From Chroococcidiopsidaceae cyanobacterium CP_BM_ER_R8_30 (lineage in GTDB: Bacteria; Cyanobacteriota; Cyanobacteriia; Cyanobacteriales; Chroococcidiopsidaceae), in contig JAFASY010000011.1 in the NCBI GenBank assembly GCA_019244235.1, positions 1 through 51,310 of the forward strand: a stretch of DNA of 51,310 nucleotides, written 5' to 3'. This document shows, in pieces, positions 1 through 8,085 of this stretch (its first letter is position 1; each line of letters starts with the position of its first letter). The position numbers and the translations under genes were made by a program. The notes beneath the pieces were generated by a model that searched no databases, had not been told where the DNA came from, and was given only the letters and a program-made list of their open reading frames with translations.

Positions 1-213
1 AAGTATCTCACACCAGCTGGTCATGATATCAATCACAAGGGCATTACCCCGAATGTTGTGCTGCCACTCACGGATGCTCAAAAGCAGGCTTTGCTGAGCA
101 ATCGCCAAAAGATTGGGACTTCAGCAGATCCTCAATATGCTAAAGCGCTACAAGTCTTGCAACAGCAGATTGCCTCGAAACAGAGTAGCAATGCAGGAGC
201 AGTAACGAAATAG
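1..213 (+). CDS. C-terminal end of S41-family (Ctp-type) peptidase, partial
   Basis: Only the last 70 codons lie in the window, open at the left edge and ending at a TAG. The visible start reads as the TPAGxxIxxxGITPxVxL segment that ends the protease domain of carboxyl-terminal processing peptidases, followed by a Gln/Ala-rich helical tail with a predicted ALQVLQQQ helix. In cyanobacteria these Ser/Lys proteases mature the D1 protein of photosystem II (CtpA) or act in the periplasm (CtpB/C). Which paralogue this is cannot be decided because the PDZ domain and the catalytic Ser-Lys lie upstream of the window. It converges on the minus-strand 62-aa gene with only a few bases between stops. Confidence 0.75.
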   Translation, partial: KYLTPAGHDINHKGITPNVVLPLTDAQKQALLSNRQKIGTSADPQYAKALQVLQQQIASKQSSNAGAVTK

Positions 214-218
214 AGAGA

Positions 219-407
219 CTAATTTGGTTGGCACTTTCCTGCTCGGATCAATCCCACGCGACGGGAAAGTGCCTCATCTTGGGAAGTAAACGGTCCCCAG
301 CGCTCCAAAATATCTGAATCATTGCTCTCTTCTACTTGATGACGAGGAACAATTTCGCAGTGATTAGTGGAGCGCTTCACGATATACCAAGTTTGCGGGT
401 TGTTCAT
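219..407 (-). CDS. conserved cyanobacterial 62-aa protein
   Basis: Small soluble protein with no signal peptide. Residues 7-14 (WYIVKRST), CEIVPRHQVEES in the centre and the end WGPFTSQDEALSRRVGLIRAGKCQP have the look of a conserved cyanobacteria-only family; I know no function for it. Its ATG overlaps the TGA of the EF-G paralogue upstream in an ATGA arrangement, so the two are almost certainly co-transcribed and translationally coupled. That makes a role linked to the GTPase a reasonable inference. The stop lies 6 bp from the stop of the converging protease gene. Confidence 0.7.
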   Translation of the reverse strand: MNNPQTWYIVKRSTNHCEIVPRHQVEESNDSDILERWGPFTSQDEALSRRVGLIRAGKCQPN

Positions 408-2449
408 GAACGACCGTTACCATTATTGCTGGTTGCCCGGACTTGCTCAGCTAGTTTGTCAGGCACCTCCTGGAGATGGTCGTACTGCCAGTGGAAGGAA
501 CCAACACCTAAGGTGAGCGATCGCAGTTCTACGATCAGGTCTTGCATCTGGGCTTGAGGTAAGTACACTGTGACTCTATCCCAGCCTTGCCAGTCGTCCC
601 TGGGTTCATAGCCTAAAATTTGCCCACGACGACTGCTAACCAGTTGCAACACTTTTGAAGTGAACTCGCTTGGCACCGTTACTTCTACATAGGTAATTGG
701 TTCTAGCAGTGTGGGTTCGCCCAAAGGCATGCCCGCTTGCATCGCTAGCCGCGCTGCTTGCTTGAACGCTTGCTCTGAACTATCAACTGTGTGGTAGGAG
801 CCATTAGTAAGTGTCACTGCTACATCCACAATCGGGTAGCCCAGTGGTCCATGTGATAGGTATTCCCGCACACCCATTTCTACTCCAGGGATGTACTGCT
901 TTGGCACGACACCGCCCACAATGGTTTCAGAGAAGTTAAAACCCTCCCCCCGTGGCAGTGGCTTGATTTCTAAATAAACATCCCCAAACTGTCCATGGCC
1001 ACCGCTTTGGTGCTTGTAGCGCCCATGAATTGAAAATACAGATTTGCGAATAGTTTCTTTGTAAGGCACTTGTGGCAGATGTGTCGTCATTGGCAGATTG
1101 TACTTTCGCCGCAATCGGTCTAGTGCTACTTGCAGATGAATCTCCCCTTGACCCCAAAGAATGACTTCGTGTGTGTCACCATGTTGCTCCCAAGCTAGGG
1201 CTGGATCTTCCTCCATTAACTTGAAGAGAGCGCTACTGATCTTAACGTCGTCCTGACGTTTTTCTGGCGCGATTGCCAAGGCATAGACAGGTTCTAGCTG
1301 CTGAGCTTTGGGTAATTCTGCTGCTAGCTGCCGCTGGTTGAAGAGCGTATCGCCAGTCTTAACTCCCTCTAGACGACTCAAAGCCACAATTTCGCCACTA
1401 TGTGCTTCACTTAACTGTAAGCATTGCTGCCCTTGGAGGCGATAGAGACCTCCCGCCCGCACGCCATTCAACACGATCCCCTCAGTTAGTTCGCCTTGCC
1501 AAACCCTAATGAGCGAAAGTTTGCCACCTTGGGGCGTGAAGCAAGTTTTCAGCACTTGAGCCAATGGTGTCTCGCCAGGTTGTTGGGTAATTCCCCGTCG
1601 GCTTGCTGTCGTTTCTGGATCGGGGGCTTCCCGTAGTAGTGTATTTAATAGGGGTCGCACTCCATAGTCTTGTTCTGCGACTCCAAAGAAAACAGGCACT
1701 ACCAAATCTGCCCCTAATTCCAGCTTTAAATCTTGGAAGATTTCCTCTTGAGGTGGGTTAATTTCTTCTAAGAGTTCTTCCAGTAAGTGGTCATCAAAGT
1801 TTGCCAACTCTTCTAGCATTTCAGCTCTTGCTGCCTGCTCCTGTTCTTTGAGCGTTTCTGGCAGTGGGATGGGGTCTGCAGCAGCACCTGGATGGTACTG
1901 ATAAGCAGCTTCACTTACGAGGTCAATGAACCCCGTCAGCTGTTCGCCCTGACCAATAGGATACTGGTGTGGTATCAAAGGACGGCAAGAAATTGACTTG
2001 AGGGCGTGCAATATATCCATAAAGTTATTGTTTGCCCGCTCCATTTTGTTAATAAAAACTAAGTGTGGGATCTCCCAGTCGTCAAGAAATTTAAATAGGG
2101 GGGCGGCAGTAATCACGCGCTCAAGGGTAGGTTCTATGACAACAATTGCTGCATCAATTCCGATTAGGGCATTGTAGGTTTCTTGGGCAAATTCCACCGA
2201 GCCTGGACAGTCGAGAAATGTGAAGCGCATACCACTGTAATCGGTATAAGCTGGATTGACTTCCACGCTCATGTGGCGTCCCCGCGCCTCTATCGCACTA
2301 TCTCCTACTGTATTGCCATCCTGGACACTACCTTTACGGGAAATTCCCCCTGTGACAAATAACAAACTTTCAAGTAATGTAGTTTTGCCACTTCCATAAG
2401 GACCAACAATGGCGACGTTGCACAAACCCAATTTGACTTTTTCGTTCAT
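404..2449 (-). CDS. elongation factor G-like GTPase (EF-G paralogue)
   Basis: 681-aa translational GTPase. The P-loop GPYGSGKT is at residues 16-23, the G3 motif DCPG at 80-83 and the G4 motif NKME at 134-137. Domains II-V follow, with the EF-G domain IV/V features HGQFGDVYLEIKPL and YEPRDDWQGWDRVTVYLP near the C-terminus. It differs from the housekeeping factor: G2 lacks the RGITI signature (RGRHMSVEV instead) and G4 has Glu in place of the usual Asp. That puts it in the EF-G-like class found as a second copy in cyanobacteria and actinobacteria, whose role in translation is not settled. ATG start with AGGGGG upstream. No str-operon neighbours (rpsL, rpsG, tuf) are present, which also argues against it being canonical fusA. 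Confidence 0.85.
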   Translation of the reverse strand: MNEKVKLGLCNVAIVGPYGSGKTTLLESLLFVTGGISRKGSVQDGNTVGDSAIEARGRHMSVEVNPAYTDYSGMRFTFLDCPGSVEFAQETYNALIGIDAAIVVIEPTLERVITAAPLFKFLDDWEIPHLVFINKMERANNNFMDILHALKSISCRPLIPHQYPIGQGEQLTGFIDLVSEAAYQYHPGAAADPIPLPETLKEQEQAARAEMLEELANFDDHLLEELLEEINPPQEEIFQDLKLELGADLVVPVFFGVAEQDYGVRPLLNTLLREAPDPETTASRRGITQQPGETPLAQVLKTCFTPQGGKLSLIRVWQGELTEGIVLNGVRAGGLYRLQGQQCLQLSEAHSGEIVALSRLEGVKTGDTLFNQRQLAAELPKAQQLEPVYALAIAPEKRQDDVKISSALFKLMEEDPALAWEQHGDTHEVILWGQGEIHLQVALDRLRRKYNLPMTTHLPQVPYKETIRKSVFSIHGRYKHQSGGHGQFGDVYLEIKPLPRGEGFNFSETIVGGVVPKQYIPGVEMGVREYLSHGPLGYPIVDVAVTLTNGSYHTVDSSEQAFKQAARLAMQAGMPLGEPTLLEPITYVEVTVPSEFTSKVLQLVSSRRGQILGYEPRDDWQGWDRVTVYLPQAQMQDLIVELRSLTLGVGSFHWQYDHLQEVPDKLAEQVRATSNNGNGRS

Positions 2450-2455
2450 AAAACC

Positions 2456-2492
2456 CCCTTAACGGCTTTTAAGAGAAGCCGCCTTTTTCAGT
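2456..2492 (-). promoter_or_regulatory. stem-loop directly upstream of the EF-G paralogue's ribosome binding site
   Basis: Read on the minus strand, CGGCTT and AAGCCG can pair as a 6-bp stem with a 7-nt loop, just before the purine-rich AAGGGGG and the ATG. On the plus strand the same stem is followed by CCTTTTT and would look like a terminator, but no plus-strand gene ends here. A role in limiting translation of the GTPase is an inference from position only. Confidence 0.3.
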
Positions 2493-2527
2493 TTTTGAGA
2501 ATATATGGATTCACGATCTTGAGCTTG

Positions 2528-2570
2528 CTCAAGGAAGTCGCTCTTTGGTAGCAAAGAGCGAACCCTTGAG
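2528..2570. repeat. palindromic repeat, copy 1 (two-tier hairpin family)
   Basis: Outer arms CTCAAGG/CCTTGAG enclose aagt/aac and a perfect inner stem CGCTCTTTG/CAAAGAGCG with a 4-nt loop. The same layout (outer arm, aagt, inner stem starting CG, short loop, aag or aac, CCTTGAG) recurs near 6820 and 8121, but with a different, still self-complementary inner stem. It resembles a REP-like mobile palindrome rather than a terminator, because no T-run follows. Confidence 0.7.
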
Positions 2571-2810
2571 AATGTATTATCCTTTCTTTAAAGTAAACAT
2601 TACCTGTCTTTAACCACAACCATAAAAATCGTAGTTTCTTGTAAGATTTAGCTTGACAAAGATGAAGTAAGACTAAGATTAATGTGGAAGCATTACGCAT
2701 GGTAACGAACTGCAAAAGACAAGAGAGGGCGCAGAGAGAGGTCTGAGCGGAGGTTCCCTCTTCAGACCACCTTAGGGCAAAATAAGATGGAGGTCTAAAC
2801 GAAAGCCGTT

Positions 2811-3386
2811 ATGTCTAAGCGCAAGAAGCACGATCTCCAATGGCTTAAGGAAAACTTAGAGCTAAAAGAAGACCACAACTGGAAATCAAAACCGGGAACT
2901 CGAATTTTCGTAGCAGGGCGAGGAGCGTTGCGCTTTGATGTTCCCCAAAGTTGGCATTTTGAGCCGGATACGAAGTCGTTTCGGTTTTTAGATAAAAAGC
3001 CACCCAATGATGATTGTCGCTTAGAAGCTTCCTTTAATTTACTGCCCCCTGGCAACTGGGTAGATTTCCCACTGGTTCCACTATTGCGGCAGGTGGTTCG
3101 AGATGATGAACGGGATGTGGTTGAGCAAGGGGAGATTATTCAATTCAAGCGCCAAACTGCTCGGATTGTTTGGACTCAAATTAAATTTATTGATCCGCAA
3201 GAAAACCGCGAAGCCTACTCTCGAATTTGTATCGGATTAGGCTCTGGAGTTCAGTGTTTGATTACTTTTGACTACTGGGCAGATGATGGGGAGCGGTTGA
3301 TTCCAGTATGGGATACAGTTATGGAATCGTTAGTTTTGGGGTTGTATATCCGCGATCCTCAAACAGGATTTGCATTTCCTGACTAG
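2811..3386 (+). CDS. conserved cyanobacterial hypothetical protein, 191 aa
   Basis: Soluble protein with a basic start (MSKRKKHDLQW) and no signal peptide or membrane segment. It has an alternating beta-rich pattern, e.g. ALRFDVPQSWHFEPD and AYSRICIGLGSGVQCLITFDYW, ending in VWDTVMESLVLGLYIRDP. The general layout (a protein-fold core followed by a VxxSL helix) recalls small PsbP/LpqN-like beta-sandwich proteins, but I cannot assign it to a family with certainty. ATG start. It stands alone between the EF-G paralogue (divergent) and the transporter downstream, 109 bp away. Confidence 0.65.
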   Translation: MSKRKKHDLQWLKENLELKEDHNWKSKPGTRIFVAGRGALRFDVPQSWHFEPDTKSFRFLDKKPPNDDCRLEASFNLLPPGNWVDFPLVPLLRQVVRDDERDVVEQGEIIQFKRQTARIVWTQIKFIDPQENREAYSRICIGLGSGVQCLITFDYWADDGERLIPVWDTVMESLVLGLYIRDPQTGFAFPD

Positions 3387-3495
3387 ATAATGGGATGGTA
3401 TTACCTAGACGGGCGTTGCATAGGAGAAAACTGGTCTTTAGAAACATGGATAAAGAGGAAAGAGCATAATAGACGGTAATTATTTCTGACAACCA

Positions 3496-4833
3496 GTGAA
3501 TCTAGATCTATCCTTAGCTCGAATCGGTCCCTTCTGGCGTGTTGCACTGCTAGTTGGTTTAACAGCTGCGATATCAGCGCTAAGCAGTGCATTTACTAAC
3601 GAAAAGACAACTTTCCTATTCAAAGAAGAACTGCACTTGAGTGTCAGTGATGTCGGCACGCTAAACATTTTTTTAGGAATCCCTCTCTACCTGCAACCCT
3701 TTCTTGGTGCGTGGTCCGATCTGTTTCCCTTTTTGGGCTACCATCGCCGCTCTTACTTCGTTCTGGCATCTGGAGCAGGAGCTTTAGGCTTTCTGGGGCT
3801 GTCTTTGCTAACACAGTATCACTACACTACAGTTGCCTGCCTGCTCTTAGTGGCGATCGCTGGTGGAACTCTAATGGGGGTGATGGTTAACGCAGTGATG
3901 GTCGCAGTCGGTAATTTGACTGGTACGTTCGGAATTTTGCAGTCACTCGCGATCATCATCCCCCTAGCAATGTCACTAACTTACACCAGTCATCTAGGTG
4001 GCTATGTCACCCAGCACTGGTCTTACCAGCACTGTTTTCAAGTCGCTGCACTGTTGTTTTTAGTGTATGCACCGCTAGCTCTACTCATTGACGAGCCACG
4101 AGTCACAGGGGCAAAACCGACTAGTGAAATAGCAGGTTCTACACAAACAGGGCAGTCTGAGCGTAGTCGGACAGCTGCGGCTCTGCGTCAGGCAGCAACT
4201 GACCGAAGTATGTGGGCAGTTATTGGTTTCGTCTTCTACTTGATCGTTACGCCTGGTATATACACTGCCCAAATCTACTTCATGACAGATGTTCTACATT
4301 TTAGTAAGCAATTTATCGGCGATTTGGGAAGATTTGATGCTGCTGGACAGATAGTTGCTCTTGCAGGGTTTATGGCAGTATCCCGCTTTCTTCCGATACG
4401 GGTTTTGGTCTGGGGGGCATGGCTGATGGATTGCTTGAGCTATCCTGCCCAAATGCTGCTGCACGATGCGACTTCGGCAAAATTTGTTAAGTTCTTTTCC
4501 TCATTCATCGGCTTACTCTACTCTTTGTGTTTAAATGTGCTGGCAGCAAAAGCCTGTCCACCGGGAATCGAAGGCACCATATACGGACTAGTCATGGCAG
4601 TTATTCAGTTAGGTGGTGTTTTGAGCGAGAAGTTTGGTGGTGTACTGTATGACTACTTTGGTCCACTGAATCAGGCACACCACTACACAACTCAGCATGG
4701 CTGGCTTTGGGCGCTTTCTATTGGTTTGGGATTCACCCTACTCGCTGTCATTTTTATTCCCTTCTTACCTGCTTGGGCAAAAAGTCACGAAGGGATGAAT
4801 TCTACAGCAGGGAGTCTGGGAAATCGGCATTAA
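3496..4833 (+). CDS. BT1/folate-biopterin-type MFS transporter
   Basis: 445-aa integral membrane protein with about 12 hydrophobic segments and a central polar loop near residues 200-235. The N-terminal half carries a DLFPFLGYHRRSYFVLAS loop between TM2 and TM3, the usual MFS position for a DRxGRR-like motif. The C-terminal half has CPPGIEGTIYGLVMAVIQLGG, which resembles the CPxxxEGTxxxxxMS segment of the folate-biopterin transporter family. Substrate cannot be read from the sequence. The start is a GTG; no good ATG lies in frame upstream. The alpha-amylase gene follows 92 bp downstream in the same direction, but no functional link is evident. Confidence 0.7.
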   Translation: MNLDLSLARIGPFWRVALLVGLTAAISALSSAFTNEKTTFLFKEELHLSVSDVGTLNIFLGIPLYLQPFLGAWSDLFPFLGYHRRSYFVLASGAGALGFLGLSLLTQYHYTTVACLLLVAIAGGTLMGVMVNAVMVAVGNLTGTFGILQSLAIIIPLAMSLTYTSHLGGYVTQHWSYQHCFQVAALLFLVYAPLALLIDEPRVTGAKPTSEIAGSTQTGQSERSRTAAALRQAATDRSMWAVIGFVFYLIVTPGIYTAQIYFMTDVLHFSKQFIGDLGRFDAAGQIVALAGFMAVSRFLPIRVLVWGAWLMDCLSYPAQMLLHDATSAKFVKFFSSFIGLLYSLCLNVLAAKACPPGIEGTIYGLVMAVIQLGGVLSEKFGGVLYDYFGPLNQAHHYTTQHGWLWALSIGLGFTLLAVIFIPFLPAWAKSHEGMNSTAGSLGNRH

Positions 4834-4925
4834 GCTCTGGAGCTAGCTGCAAATATCTATCAGAAGTGGGAACCAGAAATTTATAGGTGTTGTACCTTAA
4901 CGGAGAAGGGCGCTAGTAGGCATCT

Positions 4926-6383
4926 ATGCAGGTTCAAACCCCAGACTGGGTCAAGCACGCTGTTTTCTATCAAATCTTTCCAGATCGCTTTGCTAGGAGC
5001 CAACAGCCCCGTAAGCGGCTTTTGCGATCTGCCTCATGGGAAGCTTGGGATGATATGCCAACGCTTCAAGGTTATAAGGGTGGAGATTTATGGGGCGTTA
5101 TGGAGCAACTGGATTATTTGCAAGATTTGGGGATTAATGCCATTTACTTCACCCCGATCTTTCAATCAGCCAGCAATCACCGCTATCACACCCACGATTA
5201 TTACCAAGTTGATCCGATGTTAGGAGGAAATCCGGCTTTCAAGGAGTTGCTAGAGGTATGCCACCAACGGAACCTTAAGGTCGTGCTAGATGGGGTATTT
5301 AACCACTCCAGTCGCGGCTTCTTCTTTTTCCATGATATTTTGGAAAATGGTCCCTATTCTCCCTGGGTAGATTGGTTCAAGATAGAAGGTTGGCCTCTAT
5401 CTCCCTATAACGGAGAGTTTCCGGCGAACTATGTTGGCTGGGCGGGAAATCGAGCCTTACCAGTGTTCAACCACGACAATCCAGAGGTGCAGGAATACAT
5501 TATGGAGGTTGCTGAATACTGGATTAAATTCGGCATTGACGGTTGGCGTCTAGATGTTCCCTTTGAGATCAAGACTCCTGGCTTTTGGCAAGAGTTTCGC
5601 TCTCGCGTTAAGGCAATTAATCCTGATGCTTACATTGTGGGTGAAGTCTGGGAGGATGCGCGAGAATGGCTAGATGGCAGTCAGTTTGACGGAGTGATGA
5701 ACTATTTGTTCGCTGCGCCGACAATTGCTTTCACTGCTGGTGATCGCGTTGACATGGAGCAAGTGCAAGACCGCTCCTACCAACCCTATCCACCTCTATT
5801 CGCTGCTGAATACGCCGCCAAAATTCAAGAACTGCTACAACTCTACCCTTGGGAAATCCAACTGACTCAGCTGAATTTGTTAGCTAGCCACGATACGGCA
5901 CGGTTAATTTCAATCGCGGGAGGTGATCGCGCTAGTGTCGAGCTAGCAACGCTGCTGTTGTTTACCTTTCCTGGGGCTCCTAGCATCTATTATGGCGATG
6001 AGGTCGGTTTACCTGGTCGTTTAGATCCAGACTCACGACGTGGCTTTCCTATGGAAGCTCATTGGGAGCGCGATGTGCTCGATTATCACCGTCAGCTAAT
6101 TGCCCTGCGTCACGCTCATCCTGCTCTACGCACGGGTAGCTATCAAGTCCTATATGCTCAGGGAGCAGCTTACGTCTTTGCACGTGTGCTGGGAACAGAG
6201 GAACTGCTTGTGGCAGTGAACGTCGGCACTGCAGCCACAGAGATTAACCTAGTAGCAGCCCAGTTGCACTCAGAGCCAAAACAATTGTTATACGGCAATG
6301 CTAACGCTGAATGGATAGGTGAAAGAGAATCACGTTGTTTGCAATTAAGTTTGCCTGCTCGGACTGGCTGCATCCTCATTTGA
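4926..6383 (+). CDS. alpha-amylase family (GH13) glycosidase, neopullulanase/cyclomaltodextrinase-like
   Basis: 485-aa single-domain TIM-barrel glycosidase without a signal peptide, so probably cytoplasmic. The four GH13 regions are visible: DGVFNHSS (about residue 121), DGWRLDVP with the nucleophile Asp near 209, VGEVWE with the acid/base Glu near 241, and ASHDTAR near 320. A short C-terminal beta domain follows (VYAVNVG-like stretch). The start, VFYQIFPDRFARS, is typical of maltogenic-amylase/neopullulanase-type enzymes, but the N-terminal CBM34 domain of classical members is missing. A role in trimming alpha-glucans from glycogen breakdown is likely. Substrate specificity is inferred, not shown. 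Confidence 0.88.
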   Translation: MQVQTPDWVKHAVFYQIFPDRFARSQQPRKRLLRSASWEAWDDMPTLQGYKGGDLWGVMEQLDYLQDLGINAIYFTPIFQSASNHRYHTHDYYQVDPMLGGNPAFKELLEVCHQRNLKVVLDGVFNHSSRGFFFFHDILENGPYSPWVDWFKIEGWPLSPYNGEFPANYVGWAGNRALPVFNHDNPEVQEYIMEVAEYWIKFGIDGWRLDVPFEIKTPGFWQEFRSRVKAINPDAYIVGEVWEDAREWLDGSQFDGVMNYLFAAPTIAFTAGDRVDMEQVQDRSYQPYPPLFAAEYAAKIQELLQLYPWEIQLTQLNLLASHDTARLISIAGGDRASVELATLLLFTFPGAPSIYYGDEVGLPGRLDPDSRRGFPMEAHWERDVLDYHRQLIALRHAHPALRTGSYQVLYAQGAAYVFARVLGTEELLVAVNVGTAATEINLVAAQLHSEPKQLLYGNANAEWIGERESRCLQLSLPARTGCILI

Positions 6384-6506
6384 TCAACGTTTTTTGAACT
6401 TACTGCGATTCAACATAAGTCAAACGTTTCTCGATCATATTTAAGTTCCGTAGAGCTTGATAAACAGAGTATTGTTGCATTGAAAACAGTTTCGAGGAGA
6501 TGGTTT

Positions 6507-6812
6507 ATGCAACTACATGAACTCGACACCGACCTATTGCATCAATTGTCTGAGCAAGAGCAAGAAGTTGTAGCAGGTGGAGTAGATGGAAACACAATAA
6601 ACTCTATTTATCAGCAGAACAAGTCAAACCTTCAAGGTTTTCTTACTGGCACGTTTACGTATCTAGGTAGTCAGTCTGGTGTTTTATACAACAATTTTGA
6701 CTATTCTGGCTTCTTCAACAATTTACAGCAAAGTGGCTATTTAGATAGTAGTTCTCCTGGTGGTAGCAATTCAACCGTTCCTCAGTCTTTTGGAGCTTTT
6801 GGAGGTTATTGA
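6507..6812 (+). CDS. double-glycine leader peptide, putative CTB-type bacteriocin/RiPP precursor
   Basis: 101 aa. I chose the ATG at 6507 because GAGGAG lies 7 bp upstream; an in-frame TTG at 6480 has no comparable site. The N-terminal 27 residues form an acidic helical leader ending LSEQEQEVVAGG, the classic double-glycine processing site used by C39-peptidase ABC exporters. The core after GG is 70-odd residues rich in Asn, Ser, Gly, Gln and Tyr with no Cys, ending GAFGGY. This architecture matches cyanobacterial peptides annotated as CTB-family bacteriocins. No modifying enzyme or exporter lies beside it, so export would rely on an unlinked transporter. The palindromic repeat begins 8 bp after the stop. 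Function as a bacteriocin is inference. Confidence 0.7.
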   Translation: MQLHELDTDLLHQLSEQEQEVVAGGVDGNTINSIYQQNKSNLQGFLTGTFTYLGSQSGVLYNNFDYSGFFNNLQQSGYLDSSSPGGSNSTVPQSFGAFGGY

Positions 6813-6819
6813 GCAAGCT

Positions 6820-6860
6820 CTCTTGGAAGTCGCCGGAGAAAGCTCCGGCGAAGCCTTGAG
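6820..6860. repeat. palindromic repeat, copy 2 (two-tier hairpin family)
   Basis: It shares the frame of copy 1: CTCTTGG, aagt, inner stem CGCCGGAG/CTCCGGCG with loop aaag, aag, CCTTGAG. The inner stem sequence is unrelated to copy 1 (CGCTCTTTG) yet fully paired, so pairing is conserved and sequence is not. It may also act as a 3' hairpin for the bacteriocin-like transcript, though no U-tract follows. Confidence 0.7.
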
Positions 6861-6960
6861 TCAATGTGGAATAGGAAGCAAACTAGTTATCTACTGATGC
6901 CTGATAACTTAGTTAACAACAAAACATTGTCTTTTTTAAATAAGAAAACGTTACTACGCT

Positions 6961-7158
6961 CTACTCTTGTTCCTGATTCACTTCTGGTCGCTGGGTAGCA
7001 GCAGAATTCTTTGGAGCCTCAGCCGCTCTCAATGCATCAGGACCTTCAGGTAACAACTCTTCAGCACTTGTGGTTGCATCTCCCTCATCAATTAGGCCAT
7101 TAGTATTGATATTGGGTTTACTCGATGTGCTTTTATGGCTTGCATGACCGCTTGGCAT
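6961..7158 (-). CDS. small acidic, probably disordered protein
   Basis: 65 aa when started at the ATG at 7158, preceded by GAGGAA at a good distance. A longer in-frame version to 7221 adds a hydrophobic stretch that includes the ribosome binding site, so I prefer the short form. Composition is Ser, Glu, Ala, Asn and Pro with no hydrophobic core: MPSGHASHKSTSSKPN at the start, then acidic (EELLPEGPDALRAAEAP). Probably disordered. I do not recognise the family. It faces away from the bacteriocin-like gene and lies upstream, on the same strand, of no obvious partner. Confidence 0.5.
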   Translation of the reverse strand: MPSGHASHKSTSSKPNINTNGLIDEGDATTSAEELLPEGPDALRAAEAPKNSAATQRPEVNQEQE

Positions 7159-7305
7159 AATTTTTTCCTCGCTATGGGTGAATATATAGATCAGCTTAAA
7201 ATCCTTAACGATGAGAAACACCCTACCTGGAGTCTCAATTTTGAGCAGATAGCAATCTATCTAAGGATAATTGCCACGAGTAAATTAGACTCGTGTTTAC
7301 AACTG

Positions 7306-7980
7306 TTATGTGTCATTTAATATCGTTCTTGACCCTAAAATCGAGGGACGGAGACATAGATACGCTAATGGACCAAATAGCGGTATCAAGCTAACCAACC
7401 AAAAAAACTGAGAATTGTTGGTCAGTCCCCGACGTGCCATGTCATCCCCCAGTAGAGTAGGAAACGGAAACAATAGACCAAACAAGCAAAACGCCAGACT
7501 CATAGCGTGAATGAAACGATTAGTTTGAAACTCGTGGACAAAATTAGTCCAGTTGCCAAAGAATAATGCGTATGTCAGCAGAACTAGCGTGCTGACTGTT
7601 AGAATCCATCCTGTTGTATGTGAATCCATCAACTCTAACCAGGCATCTTTTCGTCCAGAAAACTGCTGATTTGGCTCGCGAAGTGCTAGGTAAGGAATGA
7701 GCCCCACTGCTCCTAGTCCTACAGATGCCAGCACGAAAGCCCAAGCAGGCAGACTTTGCATCCTACCGTCAGCAAACACTAGACAGCTGTAGATTAGCAA
7801 CCAGATGCCAATCATACTGAACAACGATATAAACACTGGATTGATGCTAGGCAGGTGTCCTGTTAGCAGGGTTTGAACAGGTTGAAAGGTATTTGACTGT
7901 ACGGGAGGGGCAAACAGCAGCACATAGATGATAAATCCTAGCCATACCAACCAGAGCAAGAATTTTCTTCCCATTTGCAC
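7306..7980 (-). CDS. multi-pass membrane protein, 224 aa, function unknown
   Basis: Five to six hydrophobic segments: residues ~5-25 (LLWLVWLGFIIYVLLFAPP), ~48-70, ~78-98, ~122-142, ~155-175 and ~188-208. A polar loop with REPNQQFSGRKDAW sits near residue 105. The family looks like a conserved cyanobacterial (and possibly plastid) membrane protein, but I cannot name it. The first codon is probably the ATG two residues into the frame (MGRKFLLW, 7974). It lies divergent from the glycosyltransferase-like gene. Confidence 0.65.
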   Translation of the reverse strand: MQMGRKFLLWLVWLGFIIYVLLFAPPVQSNTFQPVQTLLTGHLPSINPVFISLFSMIGIWLLIYSCLVFADGRMQSLPAWAFVLASVGLGAVGLIPYLALREPNQQFSGRKDAWLELMDSHTTGWILTVSTLVLLTYALFFGNWTNFVHEFQTNRFIHAMSLAFCLFGLLFPFPTLLGDDMARRGLTNNSQFFWLVSLIPLFGPLAYLCLRPSILGSRTILNDT

Positions 7981-8085
7981 TCAGCTTCTCTAATGACGCC
8001 TTTATTGTTGAGGTTGGGTCTTATTGACAACACTTTCCCAAGACAGATGACTGAGTTAGACTAACGACAGAAGTTGCTGAATTGA

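Larger units (their letters stand above)
2450..2810. other. divergent intergenic region between the EF-G paralogue and the 191-aa gene
   Basis: This 361-bp gap holds the leader hairpin of the minus-strand GTPase, palindromic repeat copy 1, and a second inverted repeat at about 2738-2767 (GGTCTGA ... TCAGACC around a GGAGGTTCCCTC core). A 75-codon minus-strand open frame here runs through the palindrome and does not look like a protein. Promoters for both flanking genes must lie here; I could not place them with confidence. Confidence 0.5.

Noticed and set aside
2456-2492. Plus-strand Rho-independent terminator
   Set aside because: A stem with CCTTTTT exists, but no plus-strand gene ends here; reported instead as a leader hairpin of the minus-strand gene.
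2488-2715. 75-aa minus-strand open frame in the gap after the EF-G paralogue
   Set aside because: It runs through the palindromic repeat, has biased composition and no ribosome binding site or recognisable family.
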